64,000 bases of DNA from Tsukamurella sputi (lineage in GTDB: Bacteria > Actinomycetota > Actinomycetes > Mycobacteriales > Mycobacteriaceae), in contig NZ_VIGV01000005.1 of the NCBI RefSeq assembly GCF_007858445.1, positions 1 through 64,000 of the forward strand. The letters run 5' to 3'. Both the position numbers and the translations under genes were made by a program. The notes under the pieces were generated by a model. That model was not told the origin of the DNA, did not search any database, and was given only the letters and a program-made list of their open reading frames with translations. Positions 28,107 to 36,486 of this stretch are shown in pieces (positions within the stretch are counted from its first letter, which is position 1; each line of letters starts with the position of its first letter).

Positions 28107-28376
28107 GTGAGCCTTCAAGCGAACGAACCCGACCACGCGGTGACGGCGCCCGCTCTTCCGCGTGCGCTCACCGAACCGCGACCGGTCGTGATCGCCGGAA
28201 CGGCTTTGTTCGCAATCGTCTTCGTGATCACGCTGCTCGCGCGGGAGACTTTCGGCCAGGCGTGGGTCGTGTGCGCCTGCGGCGTCGGCGTCGGCGTCCT
28301 CGGCGCCACCGTCCTCACTCTGCAGCGGCGGGCGGCCCTCCGGGGCGATCGGGGGGCGCAGCGCGGCCTGGTGTGA
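28107..28376 (+). CDS. DUF2530 membrane protein (Rv0879c type)
   Basis: An 89-residue protein with two hydrophobic segments (about 25-43 and 50-70) and charged ends. Size and place match Rv0879c, a DUF2530 protein of unknown function, divergent from the MarR gene as in M. tuberculosis. GTG at 28107 follows a GGGAG stretch. Its last 62 bases overlap, tail to tail, the end of the PAP2 phosphatase gene on the other strand. Confidence 0.82.
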   Translation: MSLQANEPDHAVTAPALPRALTEPRPVVIAGTALFAIVFVITLLARETFGQAWVVCACGVGVGVLGATVLTLQRRAALRGDRGAQRGLV

Positions 28377-28944
28377 TCACCTGTGCCCGCGCGGCCACCG
28401 CCCGCAGCACCAGCGCTCGCACCGCCAGCCCCAGCGCGGTCACCGCGAGCCCGATCGTCCAGCCCGCCAGCACGTCCGTCATCCAGTGCGCGGCCAGGTA
28501 CACCCTGGTCAGGCCGATGGCGACCGAGCCCAGCGCCGCGGCGACGAGCGGCCACCGTCGGCCCGTGAGTGCGTACGCCGCGACCGCGAAGGTGGTGAAC
28601 ACCACCATCGAGTTCAGGGCGTGCCCGGACGGGAAACTGAGGCTGTCGATCTCGAGCATCCGCGGCGGGATCGTCGGGCGCTCACGGCCGAAGACGTTCT
28701 TCACCACGACCATCAGTCCGAGCCCGAACAGCTGGGTCAGCCCGCAGTACAGCGCCCATCCGGTGCGGCGGCGGTAGAGCAGGTAAAGGAAGCCCACGAT
28801 CCCGATCGCGAACAGCGAGACGGTATTGCCCACGGTCGTGACCGCGCGCACCAGCGTGCTCAGGGTCTCCGTGCGGATCGACACCATCCAGTCCAGAACC
28901 GCCTGATCGAACGGATTGGGCCAGGCACCGTCTTGCATCACCAT
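28315..28944 (-). CDS. PAP2-family lipid phosphatase
   Basis: A 209-residue polytopic membrane protein with the three phosphatase motifs of the PAP2 superfamily: KNVFGRERP (about 87-95), PSGH (about 109-112) and SVAIGLTRVYLAAHWMTDV near 147-165. About six hydrophobic segments are seen. It likely removes phosphate from an isoprenoid or glycerolipid phosphate on the outer face of the membrane. The start ATG overlaps the stop codon of the upstream sacsin-type gene (ATGGTGA), so translation is coupled and the gene belongs to the three-gene operon starting at 32190. Confidence 0.92.
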   Translation of the reverse strand: MVMQDGAWPNPFDQAVLDWMVSIRTETLSTLVRAVTTVGNTVSLFAIGIVGFLYLLYRRRTGWALYCGLTQLFGLGLMVVVKNVFGRERPTIPPRMLEIDSLSFPSGHALNSMVVFTTFAVAAYALTGRRWPLVAAALGSVAIGLTRVYLAAHWMTDVLAGWTIGLAVTALGLAVRALVLRAVAARAQVITPGRAAPPDRPGGPPAAAE

Positions 28945-31460
28945 CCGCCCGACTGTACGTGCAGGACATCGTCGACGACGACGTACGGGACGCGCCGCTC
29001 GGTTCCGCCGACCGCGACCTCGAGCGGATCGTGGACCTCGACCTCCGCCGCGTCGGGCAGCTCACCGAGCGCCTGTGCGAGGGTGACACCGGGGTGCGCG
29101 CCGCGCGCGAAGCGCGCACCGGACCCGAGGATCTCCACCGGCTCGGATCCCGCCAGCGGCAGGTCCAGGGTGTCGGCGAGGTCCGCCGCCACGTCCAGCC
29201 CGCCGAAGACCAGCGCGTCCGCGGTGAACCGCGCGTGCTCCACATCGAGCACGGCCGCGGACTCCGCGTCGAGGACTTGCCCGTCGATACCCCGGACCCG
29301 GGCGGGCAGTTCAGCCAGGCGGTGGCCCGCGATAGCCCGGTGCGCGGCGATCACGACCGCCGGTGCGGGCGTGCGCGCCGGATCGGCGAGGGCGTCGGCG
29401 AGCACCTGGGCGTCGGCATCGGTGCGCACGGCGTGCAGCAGAGCGGCGCGCAGGCCCGGAGCCGACGGGTGCGTGCACGGGTCGAGCAGGCCCGCGAAGG
29501 TCGGATCGTCCGGGGACCGCAGGCGGCCGAGTTCCGTGCGGGTGTGCAGCCACCACGCCGTGTAGCCGTCCGGATCGTCCAGCACGCCGGGAAGTTCCGC
29601 GAGCAGCGCGTACGCGGGCTCCCAGTGCTCCACGAGGTCCAGGTCGCGGACCGCGATCAGCTCGTCGGGCTCCCCCGGCAGCTGCGCCCACCACTCGTCG
29701 GCACCGTCCAGCGTCGGATCCGGGTCGGTCGGGAGCGGCTCGCGGAGTACGCCGAAGGACCAGCCGACGCCGATCGCGCCCAGCGCCTCCGCCGGGAACC
29801 GCGCCTCGAAATCCGGGTCGACGGTGCCGTACGGGTGATCCTCCCCCAGTGCTTCCCGCAGGGGCGCGGCGGCCGCCAGCAGCTCGTCCGCGGGGTAGAG
29901 CGCGCCGTCGTCGCCCGGGACGGGGAGCAGGCCCAGGAAGTTCGGGCCGACGGTGCCGCCCTCGCCGAGCAGGCCCAGTACGGCCTCGGTGAGCTCGAGG
30001 TCCTCGTCGGTGGGTCCGGACTCCCAGTCGATGCGGCCCACCTCCTCGCGCAGCGCCGGGTCGCCCAGCAGGTCGACGGGGCTCAGCCTCCGCGCGCCCG
30101 CCCGTTCCAGGAGCGGGTGCTGCGCCGCGGGATGCACGATGCGCGCCCACGTGACGAGCGCGAGCGCCGCGGCCTCGCCCGCGACCAGCGATGCCCCACG
30201 GGCACCCGTCACCACGCGGCCGTCGGCGAGCGGCACCGGCAGCGCCCCGAGATCGTCCGCGGGCAGGCGCGCCTGGTCGAGCGCGGCGTAGAGCGCCGCG
30301 TACCAGGCGGGTTCGCGATCGCGCGGTGCGGCGTCGGCGAGGTCGGCGGCCGACAGCTCGCGCACCCCCAGCGCCACCAGTGCGGCGGCAGCGGGCGCCG
30401 AGGACAGCTCCGGCGGGACCAGCGGCAGGTACTCGGAGAGCAGCGCGGCGAGGTCCGCTGTCAGCCCCGGCAGCACCGCCGCGCGGTCCGGGCGCAGCCG
30501 CGCACCGTCGGGCCCGGGTACCCAGGCGTGCCCGCGCAGCTCGTCCTCGATCGCCTCGCGGAGCAGCGCGTCGACGGGGCCCGCGGGCGGACGGCGCGGC
30601 GGCAGCAGGCGCAGCGGGTCGGGCTGCGCGGCGACGAAGGCCGCGTAGCCCCGCGCCGCGAGCGCGACATCGGCGGCGGGGTGCAGGCGGCGGCGGTCGG
30701 GCGTCGTCGGAAGGTCCGCGATGACGCGCACGGGCAGCGACAGGGGCTCGTCGGTTCGCGTCGGCGCATGCAGGAACCGCGCGTCCGCGCCGATCACCCA
30801 CCGCGCGTGCGGGCCGTGCCCGGTCACGAGATCGGGCGCCGTGAAACGGTCGTCGTCGACGGTGATCGCGACCAGCGCCGGCAGGTCGAGCAGCAGGTCC
30901 GCGGCCTGTGCGGCGAACTCGGCCAGCAGCGCGGGATCGGCGCCGACGAGGACGACCTCCGTGGCGAAGCCCGCCCGCGGCGGGGTATCCACCGGGTAGG
31001 GCAGCCGCATCGCCGCGACCTCGCCCCGCCCGGAGTCAGCGCGCGAGCGCTCCGCCGAGAACTCGATACCGCCGCCCGTCGAACGGATCTCGACGTGCTC
31101 GGTCACCGTCAGGACGGCGGCGAAACCCACGCCGAACCGGCCGACGGAACCCCCACTCGATTTCGGTGAGACCCGCAGCGCGGCGAGGGAGGCGACGCCC
31201 GCCTTCGACAGCGGGGCGCCGGTGTTGGCGACGTGCACACCGTCGGCCTCGGCCCAGACGGCCAGCTCCCCGGCCACCCCCGCGGCGGAGGCGGCGTCGG
31301 CGGCGTTCTGCGCCAGCTCGACCGCGACCCGGTCGCGGTAGCCCACGGTGACCAGATCACGCTCGGCGGCGAGATCCTCGGCGGCCCTGGTGGGCGAGTC
31401 GCGCCAGGCGGCGAGGGTCGCGCTGCGCAGCGCGGCGGTACCGAAGGGGTCGGCGGCCAC
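28938..31460 (-). CDS. large GHKL ATPase, sacsin N-terminal-like domain
   Basis: An 840-residue protein. The N-terminal 230 residues have the GHKL (Hsp90/MutL-type) ATP-binding signature: N-box VELAQNAADA near residue 42, DGVHVANTGAPLS with the binding Asp, and the glycine box GRFGVGFAAVLTV. This is the arrangement of sacsin-type N-terminal domains. The remaining 600 residues have no motif I recognise; they are acidic, Leu/Ala-rich and presumably an alpha-helical scaffold. No nuclease or membrane segment is visible. The GTG at 31460 lies next to the stop of the DUF3027 gene. The function of bacterial members is unknown; chaperone-like work is an inference. Confidence 0.85.
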   Translation of the reverse strand: MAADPFGTAALRSATLAAWRDSPTRAAEDLAAERDLVTVGYRDRVAVELAQNAADAASAAGVAGELAVWAEADGVHVANTGAPLSKAGVASLAALRVSPKSSGGSVGRFGVGFAAVLTVTEHVEIRSTGGGIEFSAERSRADSGRGEVAAMRLPYPVDTPPRAGFATEVVLVGADPALLAEFAAQAADLLLDLPALVAITVDDDRFTAPDLVTGHGPHARWVIGADARFLHAPTRTDEPLSLPVRVIADLPTTPDRRRLHPAADVALAARGYAAFVAAQPDPLRLLPPRRPPAGPVDALLREAIEDELRGHAWVPGPDGARLRPDRAAVLPGLTADLAALLSEYLPLVPPELSSAPAAAALVALGVRELSAADLADAAPRDREPAWYAALYAALDQARLPADDLGALPVPLADGRVVTGARGASLVAGEAAALALVTWARIVHPAAQHPLLERAGARRLSPVDLLGDPALREEVGRIDWESGPTDEDLELTEAVLGLLGEGGTVGPNFLGLLPVPGDDGALYPADELLAAAAPLREALGEDHPYGTVDPDFEARFPAEALGAIGVGWSFGVLREPLPTDPDPTLDGADEWWAQLPGEPDELIAVRDLDLVEHWEPAYALLAELPGVLDDPDGYTAWWLHTRTELGRLRSPDDPTFAGLLDPCTHPSAPGLRAALLHAVRTDADAQVLADALADPARTPAPAVVIAAHRAIAGHRLAELPARVRGIDGQVLDAESAAVLDVEHARFTADALVFGGLDVAADLADTLDLPLAGSEPVEILGSGARFARGAHPGVTLAQALGELPDAAEVEVHDPLEVAVGGTERRVPYVVVDDVLHVQSGGW

Positions 31461-31461
31461 G

Positions 31462-32190
31462 TCAGGCCTGCTCGACGGGCACCTTCTCGACGGCGCCGTC
31501 GTCATAGGGCTCGTACGCGGGGCTCCCCTGGCCCGACGGTGCCGGCACCGAGGAGTGCGCGCCGCAGCCGTAGTGCGCGTGCACGACGTGGCCGTCGGCG
31601 GAGTACTCGTTGCCGCACACCCCGAAGGCCGCGCCGAGCGCGCCCGCCAGCGGGAGGAAGAAGGCGCAGTCACCGCAGTGGTAGCGGGTGGCGCGGGCCA
31701 TCTCGGCCTCGGGGCCGTAGTCCCCGGCCAGCCAGCGCTCGGCCGCGTCGATCCGGCCGAGGCGCGACATCACGCGCTCGAGGTTCACGCCGATCTCACC
31801 GGCGACATCGTCGACCGCCGGATCGCCGGACAGGACGTGGCCGGGCTCGATCCGCGCGTCCTGCTCGCGGGGCGGCAGCACGTCACCGGGGGCGAGATCG
31901 CCCGCGCGGATGCGCTCCTCCCACGGCACCCACTCGGGCGCGGTCAGGGAATCGGGGCCGGGCAGCAGCGCGGTCTCGGAGACCGTCAGCTCGCCGCCGG
32001 GCGTGGCGGCGATCACGGCGCACCACTGCCAGCCGCGGTACGCGGGCAGGTCCGCCTCGAAGTAGTGCGCCACGGCGAACTCGTCCTCGACGACCGTGGC
32101 GACGTGCGCGCCCACCCGGGCGCCCTCCTCGGCCTCCAGTACAGCGCGCGCGAGGTCGACCGCGGCGGCTGTCTGCAATGCGGAACTCAC
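31462..32190 (-). CDS. DUF3027 protein with zinc-ribbon-like cysteines (Rv0877 type)
   Basis: A 242-residue protein of family DUF3027, found in mycolic-acid bacteria. The C-terminal half contains YHCGDCAFF (Cys-x-x-Cys), then GVCGNEYSADG and HYGCGAHS, a four-cysteine set suited to bind one zinc. The N-terminal half is globular and Glu/Ala-rich with no known motif; the last 30 residues look disordered. The GTG at 32190 is preceded by CACAAT (32203-32198, minus strand) with a seven-base gap. It leads the operon with the GHKL protein and the PAP2 phosphatase, and diverges from the Rv0876c-type MFS gene. Confidence 0.85.
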   Translation of the reverse strand: MSSALQTAAAVDLARAVLEAEEGARVGAHVATVVEDEFAVAHYFEADLPAYRGWQWCAVIAATPGGELTVSETALLPGPDSLTAPEWVPWEERIRAGDLAPGDVLPPREQDARIEPGHVLSGDPAVDDVAGEIGVNLERVMSRLGRIDAAERWLAGDYGPEAEMARATRYHCGDCAFFLPLAGALGAAFGVCGNEYSADGHVVHAHYGCGAHSSVPAPSGQGSPAYEPYDDGAVEKVPVEQA

Positions 32191-32286
32191 CCGTCCGATT
32201 GTGCCGGATGCCGGGGCGCCGCGGTACAACGGGGCGGCACACGCCCCTGACGACGGCACCGCGACGGATGCGGAACAATGGTTCGC

Positions 32287-34002
32287 GTGAGCAGTCATCC
32301 GGGGCAGCAGCAGTATCCCCCCGACGAGCCCCGGCGCCGCCCGGGGTCGCTGCCGCGTGCCCACAGCGGGCAGTCCGTGCGGCAGGGAGCGGGCGACGAG
32401 GCGCGCCCGCAGTACACGTCGAACCACCATCTCCCACCCCTCGAGGAGACCCCGACCGCCTCCGAGCGGCGCGCGGCCGAGGACGAGCAGCGGCGGATGC
32501 CGCGCAAGATCACCGTCACCCGGGTGGCGGCCATGCGCAGCCGCGAGATCACCGAGGCGGGGATCGCGAAGTGGCGGCAGGCCACCACGGCCGACGGTGC
32601 CGACAAGTCCGGCCTGACCGCGCTCACCTACCCGGTGATCCTGAACAACGCCGTCGACGCGGCGATGATGGTCGCGCTCGCCAACACCCTGTTCTTCGCG
32701 GCCGCGCAGGCCGAGTCCAAATCGAAGGTCGCGCTGTACCTGCTGGTGAACATCGCGCCCTTCGCGATCATCGCGCCCTTCATGGGTCCCCTGCTGGATC
32801 GGATCCAGCACGGCCGGCGGATGGCCCTCGCCGCATCCTTCGTGATCCGGGTGGCGCTGGCGATCCTGCTGATCACGAACTGCTCCTACGACCCGGTCGC
32901 GAACACCGTCAACTTCGATCCGTGGGTGCTCTATCCCTGTGCGCTGGGGATGATGGTGATGAGCAAATCCTTCTCGGTGCTCAAATCGGCGGTGGTGCCG
33001 CGCGTCCTGCCACCGTCGATCGATCTGGCCCGCGTGAACTCGCGGCTCACACTGTTCGGGCTGGTCGTGGGCTCGGGCGTGGGCGGCGCGATCGCCTCCG
33101 GCGCCGAGTTCGGGCTCAGCCGGATGCTGCACATCCCCGGCGGCATGTACGCGCTGATGATCTTCGCCATCGCGGGCGCCGCAGCGTGCATGCGGATCCC
33201 GAAGTGGGTGGAGAACACGTCGGGCGAGGTGCCCACCACGCTCTCCTACACCGGAGCGATGGCGCGCGACGCCGCGCGTGAATCCGCCCGCGGGGCCGCC
33301 GGCGGATCGGGCAGCGGGCCGGACGAGAGCGGGCGCGCGAAGCTGGGCGCGGCGTTCAAGAACCTCCGAGTGCCACTCGGCCGCAGCGTCGTGACCGGAC
33401 TGTGGGGCAACACCACCATCCGGGTGCTCACGGGATTCCTCACCCTCTACATCGCCTTCTACAGCAAGGCGCAGCAGGCGACCGGCGGCTCCGCCACGGA
33501 GTCGCTCATGATGATCGGCGCGGTCGGCGCCGCGGCGGGCGTCGGCAACTTCATCGGCAACGGCATCGGCGCCCGGCTGCAGCTGCCGCGGCCGGCGCGC
33601 ATCGTCGTGCAGGCGACCGTCGCGGCCACCGTCGGCGCGATCATCGCGGCCGTCTTCGGCAACCTCGTCGTGATCGCGGCCGTCACCTTCCTCGCGTCCG
33701 GCGTCTCCGCGCTCGGCAAGGTCTCGCTCGACGCGTCCATCCAGGACGATCTGCCCGACGAATCGCGCGCCTCCGCCTTCGGCCGCTCCGAGACCGCGCT
33801 CCAGCTCGGCTGGGTCGGCGGCGCGGCCCTCGGCGTGCTGCTCCCGCCGACGCTCTGGATCGGCTTTGCGACCGTCGCCGCGATCATGGTCGCCGGCACC
33901 GTGCAGACCGTCCTCACCTACCGCGGCGGCTCGCTGATCCCGAACTTCGGCGGCAAGCGCCCGGAACACGTCCCACCCACGATGAACGCGCACTCACGAT
34001 GA
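32287..34002 (+). CDS. MFS-like membrane protein (Rv0876c type)
   Basis: A 571-residue membrane protein matching Rv0876c in place and size. The first 115 residues are hydrophilic, Pro/Arg-rich and presumably cytoplasmic, followed by about twelve hydrophobic segments interrupted by a long Gly/Ser-rich loop (about 325-360). The short conserved segment APFMGPLLDRIQHGRR in the first half is of MFS type. I prefer the GTG at 32287, seven bases after AACAAT (32274-32279), to the ATG at 32278, since that ATG overlaps the likely -10 element. The substrate is unknown. The stop overlaps the run-up to the DUF2771 gene. Confidence 0.82.
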   Translation: MSSHPGQQQYPPDEPRRRPGSLPRAHSGQSVRQGAGDEARPQYTSNHHLPPLEETPTASERRAAEDEQRRMPRKITVTRVAAMRSREITEAGIAKWRQATTADGADKSGLTALTYPVILNNAVDAAMMVALANTLFFAAAQAESKSKVALYLLVNIAPFAIIAPFMGPLLDRIQHGRRMALAASFVIRVALAILLITNCSYDPVANTVNFDPWVLYPCALGMMVMSKSFSVLKSAVVPRVLPPSIDLARVNSRLTLFGLVVGSGVGGAIASGAEFGLSRMLHIPGGMYALMIFAIAGAAACMRIPKWVENTSGEVPTTLSYTGAMARDAARESARGAAGGSGSGPDESGRAKLGAAFKNLRVPLGRSVVTGLWGNTTIRVLTGFLTLYIAFYSKAQQATGGSATESLMMIGAVGAAAGVGNFIGNGIGARLQLPRPARIVVQATVAATVGAIIAAVFGNLVVIAAVTFLASGVSALGKVSLDASIQDDLPDESRASAFGRSETALQLGWVGGAALGVLLPPTLWIGFATVAAIMVAGTVQTVLTYRGGSLIPNFGGKRPEHVPPTMNAHSR

Positions 34003-34015
34003 ACGGGGTCCCTCG

Positions 34016-34546
34016 ATGATCAAGCCCAGCCCGAAGCTGCTCCTCGCCGGAGCGGCCTTCGTCGTCGCGGTGGCCGTCCTGTTCGCGTTCACCTTCGTCG
34101 CCGCCCTGAACAAGCGCGACGAGCCGAAGCCCCGGCCGGCGCTGCAGGCCACCGTCGGGAAGACGATGCTGGACGTCGCGCCGATGCAGTTCTGCACCAA
34201 CGTCCAGGCGTCGCAGTGCGATGTCGCGCAGCGCCCCGTCAAACTGCCCGTCGAATTCGGACAGGCGATCGTGATCTCGCTGCCCGACTACATCACCGAG
34301 CGCCCGTGGTTCCTCACGGTCCAACGCTACGACGCGAAAAGCGGCCAGGCGAAGCTCGACACGATCACCCACGTCGATCCCGCATCGGCGACGCTGGTGC
34401 TCAAGTCGACCGAGGACCTGTGGGTCGCCGCCATCGAGATCAACGTGCCCTCGCAGTACCAGGACGCGTCGGGCAATCTCATCGCCCAGGCCGTCTGGGG
34501 CATCGACACGACGCCGAAGGACTACGCACTGGTCCAGAAGCCCTAG
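34016..34546 (+). CDS. DUF2771 membrane-anchored protein (Rv0875c type)
   Basis: A 176-residue protein with one N-terminal membrane segment (about 8-29) and an exported domain of DUF2771 type (about 40-174). The two cysteines in FCTNVQASQCDV are probably a disulfide. A strand-rich region with ITERPWFLTVQRYD follows. It begins 14 bases after the Rv0876c-type MFS gene, the same pairing as Rv0876c-Rv0875c, so the two probably work together in the envelope. Function unknown. A 9-bp hairpin (34561-34569 with 34576-34584) right after the stop could terminate the transcript. Confidence 0.85.
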   Translation: MIKPSPKLLLAGAAFVVAVAVLFAFTFVAALNKRDEPKPRPALQATVGKTMLDVAPMQFCTNVQASQCDVAQRPVKLPVEFGQAIVISLPDYITERPWFLTVQRYDAKSGQAKLDTITHVDPASATLVLKSTEDLWVAAIEINVPSQYQDASGNLIAQAVWGIDTTPKDYALVQKP

Positions 34547-34556
34547 TCGCCGCGCA

Positions 34557-34639
34557 TTCCGGGTGCGGGTGTGCGCCCGCACCCGTTCCGCCCGAGCACA
34601 CCCGGTGTGCCGGGTGCGCTCGCGCATTGCAGGTGCGGG
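34557..34639 (+). repeat. direct repeat, left copy
   Basis: An 83-bp unit closely similar to 35653-35734 in the same orientation. It holds a 16-bp imperfect hairpin (34590-34605 with 34610-34625, loop TGTG) and a smaller perfect 9-bp hairpin at 34561-34584. With the right copy it brackets the AbiEi/DUF559-like gene. Confidence 0.85.
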
Positions 34640-34721
34640 TGCCCTGTGGATGAGCTTCATGCCTGTGGATAACCGGTCTGCGACGCCGTTTCGGCAGCGT
34701 CGACTGCGATTGAATCACCGT

Positions 34722-35642
34722 ATGGGGGAGATTCTTCCGCGGGCGCACCTGCGGGCCAACGGCTGGAGCAGTAACCGGATCACGAGCGCCGTCAGGGATC
34801 GGACGCTGATCCGCTCGGCGCGGGGCCTGTACGTCGTCGCGGGCGGTCAGGACTCCGCCGAGCTGTATCGGACCGAAGTCGTCGCGACCATGCAACGACG
34901 ACGTGGGGCGGCCAGCCACCAGAGCGCAGCGGAGCTCCACGACATCCCCTATTTCGCGGCGGACCGGGCACTCGTGCACGTCACAGTCGATCAAGCGGGC
35001 GGCGGCGGCGAGCGCGGCAGAGTCTTCCTTCACGCACGGCCACTCCCAATGACGGACGTCGTCGAATCCGCAGGGGTCGCCGTGACATCGAGAGCGCGGA
35101 CCGCGGTCGACGCGGCGATGACCGGAAACCTCGTCCGCGCGGTGATCGCGTTCGACGCGATCCGGCTCGTGCGGAGGTATCCACGGCCGCAGGACCCGAC
35201 GCCGACTCCTGTCGCCGAGATCGAGGCCTGCATGGCACGGCTCGGACGGCGACGGGGTTGTGATGTCGCTCGCAAGGGACTCGCGCTGTCGGTGGAGAAG
35301 AGCGAATCCGCAGGTGAATCGTGGGCGCGGATGCAGATGCTCACCTGGGGAATCCCCGCGCCGGATCTGCAGGTCAGGTACGACTTGGGCGCGTCCACCT
35401 ACTACGCCGACTTCACCTTCGGTCCTGCGCTCATCGGTGAGTTCGACGGCCGCGGTAAGTACGGCGACACCGACGAGGAGAAGGACGACGCTCTCGATCG
35501 GGAGAGGTGTCGCCAGCAGGAGTTCGAGACGGCGGGTTTCGAAGTCGTCCGCTTCGGCTGGCGGGTTCTCCAGCGTGAGGGTGCTCTGCGCGCCCTACTG
35601 GCGCCCTCACTGAAGCGGCACGGCCTCCTCGACGCCGGCTGA
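34722..35642 (+). CDS. AbiEi-like winged-helix / DUF559 endonuclease-fold protein
   Basis: A 306-residue protein. The N-terminal 60 residues resemble the AbiEi-type winged helix (LRANGWSSNRITSAVRDRTL...RSARGLYVVAG). The C-terminal 100 residues resemble the DUF559/Vsr-like endonuclease fold, with the acidic GEFDGRGKYGD region, a Cys/Glu-rich RERCRQQEFETAG helix and VVRFGWRVL. Such proteins are scattered through actinobacteria; AbiEi proper is the antitoxin of a type IV system, but no AbiEii-like nucleotidyltransferase lies nearby. I choose the ATG at 34722; in-frame ATGs at 34650 add a poorly conserved leader. The gene interrupts the Rv0875c-cspB order and is bracketed by direct repeats, so it looks acquired. 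Confidence 0.75.
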   Translation: MGEILPRAHLRANGWSSNRITSAVRDRTLIRSARGLYVVAGGQDSAELYRTEVVATMQRRRGAASHQSAAELHDIPYFAADRALVHVTVDQAGGGGERGRVFLHARPLPMTDVVESAGVAVTSRARTAVDAAMTGNLVRAVIAFDAIRLVRRYPRPQDPTPTPVAEIEACMARLGRRRGCDVARKGLALSVEKSESAGESWARMQMLTWGIPAPDLQVRYDLGASTYYADFTFGPALIGEFDGRGKYGDTDEEKDDALDRERCRQQEFETAGFEVVRFGWRVLQREGALRALLAPSLKRHGLLDAG

Positions 35643-35652
35643 CACCGGTCGT

Positions 35653-35734
35653 TCCGGATGCGTTTCGATGTCCGCACCCCTTCCGCGCGAGCGCACCCGG
35701 TACGCCGGGTGCGCTCGCGCATGTCAGGTGCGGA
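35653..35734 (+). repeat. direct repeat, right copy
   Basis: An 82-bp unit matching 34557-34639. It contains a perfect 16-bp palindrome (35686-35701 with 35706-35721, loop TACG) that falls between the convergent AbiEi-like and cspB genes and can serve as a terminator for both. A second small hairpin, GGTGCGG at 35728-35734 with CCGCACC at 35743-35749, follows. Confidence 0.88.
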
Positions 35735-35765
35735 TTCGTTCCCGCACCCGACGTGCCCGTCGGAC

Positions 35766-36185
35766 CTAGGAGTCCAGCTCGCGGGCGATCTCGCGGAGCA
35801 CCTTGGCGATCTGCTCGGACGCCTTGCGGTCCGGGTAGCGGCCCTTGCGCAGCTCGGGCTGCACGCCCGTGTCGAGCAGCTGGATCATGTCCTCGATCAG
35901 CACGTTCAGGTCCTCGGCGGGCCGACGGTCCGCCGCCGGCCGGCGGCCGCGCTGGGTACCCGCGCCGCGCGAGACGCTGGGCGCGGGCTCGAGCACGGTC
36001 ACCGTCAGCGCCTGCGGGCCGCGACGTCCCGCGGCCATGCTGAACTCGACCCGCTGCCCCTGCTTGAGCCCTTCGGCACCGTCGGGCAGCGCCGAGGAGC
36101 GGACGTAGACGTCCTCCCCGCCCTCCTGGGAGAGGAAGCCGAAACCCTTGTCCGTGTCGTACCACTTGACCTTGCCGGTAGGCAC
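35766..36185 (-). CDS. cspB: cold-shock domain protein (CspB/Rv0871 type)
   Basis: A 139-residue protein with an N-terminal cold-shock domain (about 1-65): [20 protein letters not shown] carries RNP1, and [10 protein letters not shown] stands for RNP2. The remaining 70 residues, basic then helical and ending [12 protein letters not shown], are an extension seen in the mycobacterial Rv0871-type proteins and absent from short Csp. It binds single-stranded RNA or DNA. The GTG start at 36185 gives [10 protein letters not shown], the normal N-terminus. It follows the repeat and diverges from the small membrane gene. Confidence 0.92.
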   Translation of the reverse strand: MPTGKVKWYDTDKGFGFLSQEGGEDVYVRSSALPDGAEGLKQGQRVEFSMAAGRRGPQALTVTVLEPAPSVSRGAGTQRGRRPAADRRPAEDLNVLIEDMIQLLDTGVQPELRKGRYPDRKASEQIAKVLREIARELDS

Positions 36186-36264
36186 TTCTCGTCACCCGCT
36201 CTGCACTAAGAACAACAAAACGCGCCCCGCGAACGGCGAGACGCACTGGGACTAGTCTAGAGGA

Positions 36265-36486
36265 ATGGGCAAGTTCGTTTCCGGCGCCGTCACTGTCTCG
36301 ATCGCACTCTTCGCGATCGGACTGATCGCGATCGCCGCCCTGTTCCTCACGCCGCTCATCACCGGCGGCACCACCGCCCCCACCTGGGTGTACGTGCTGA
36401 CCCCGCTCGCCCCCGTCGGCTTCCTCGTGGGCGTGATCGGAGTGGTCCTCGGCGGGCGGCCCGGGAAAAGCGAGACGCGGCCATGA
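36265..36486 (+). CDS. small two-helix membrane protein upstream of moaA
   Basis: A 73-residue protein with two hydrophobic segments (about 6-33 and 42-63) joined by a Gly/Thr turn, and a basic C-terminus. I do not recognise a family. It occupies the place of Rv0870c, though that protein is longer. Its TGA overlaps the ATG of moaA (ATGA), so the two genes are translationally coupled. TAGTCT (36253-36258) ends six bases before its ATG and probably drives the small gene, moaA and moaD. Confidence 0.78.
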   Translation: MGKFVSGAVTVSIALFAIGLIAIAALFLTPLITGGTTAPTWVYVLTPLAPVGFLVGVIGVVLGGRPGKSETRP

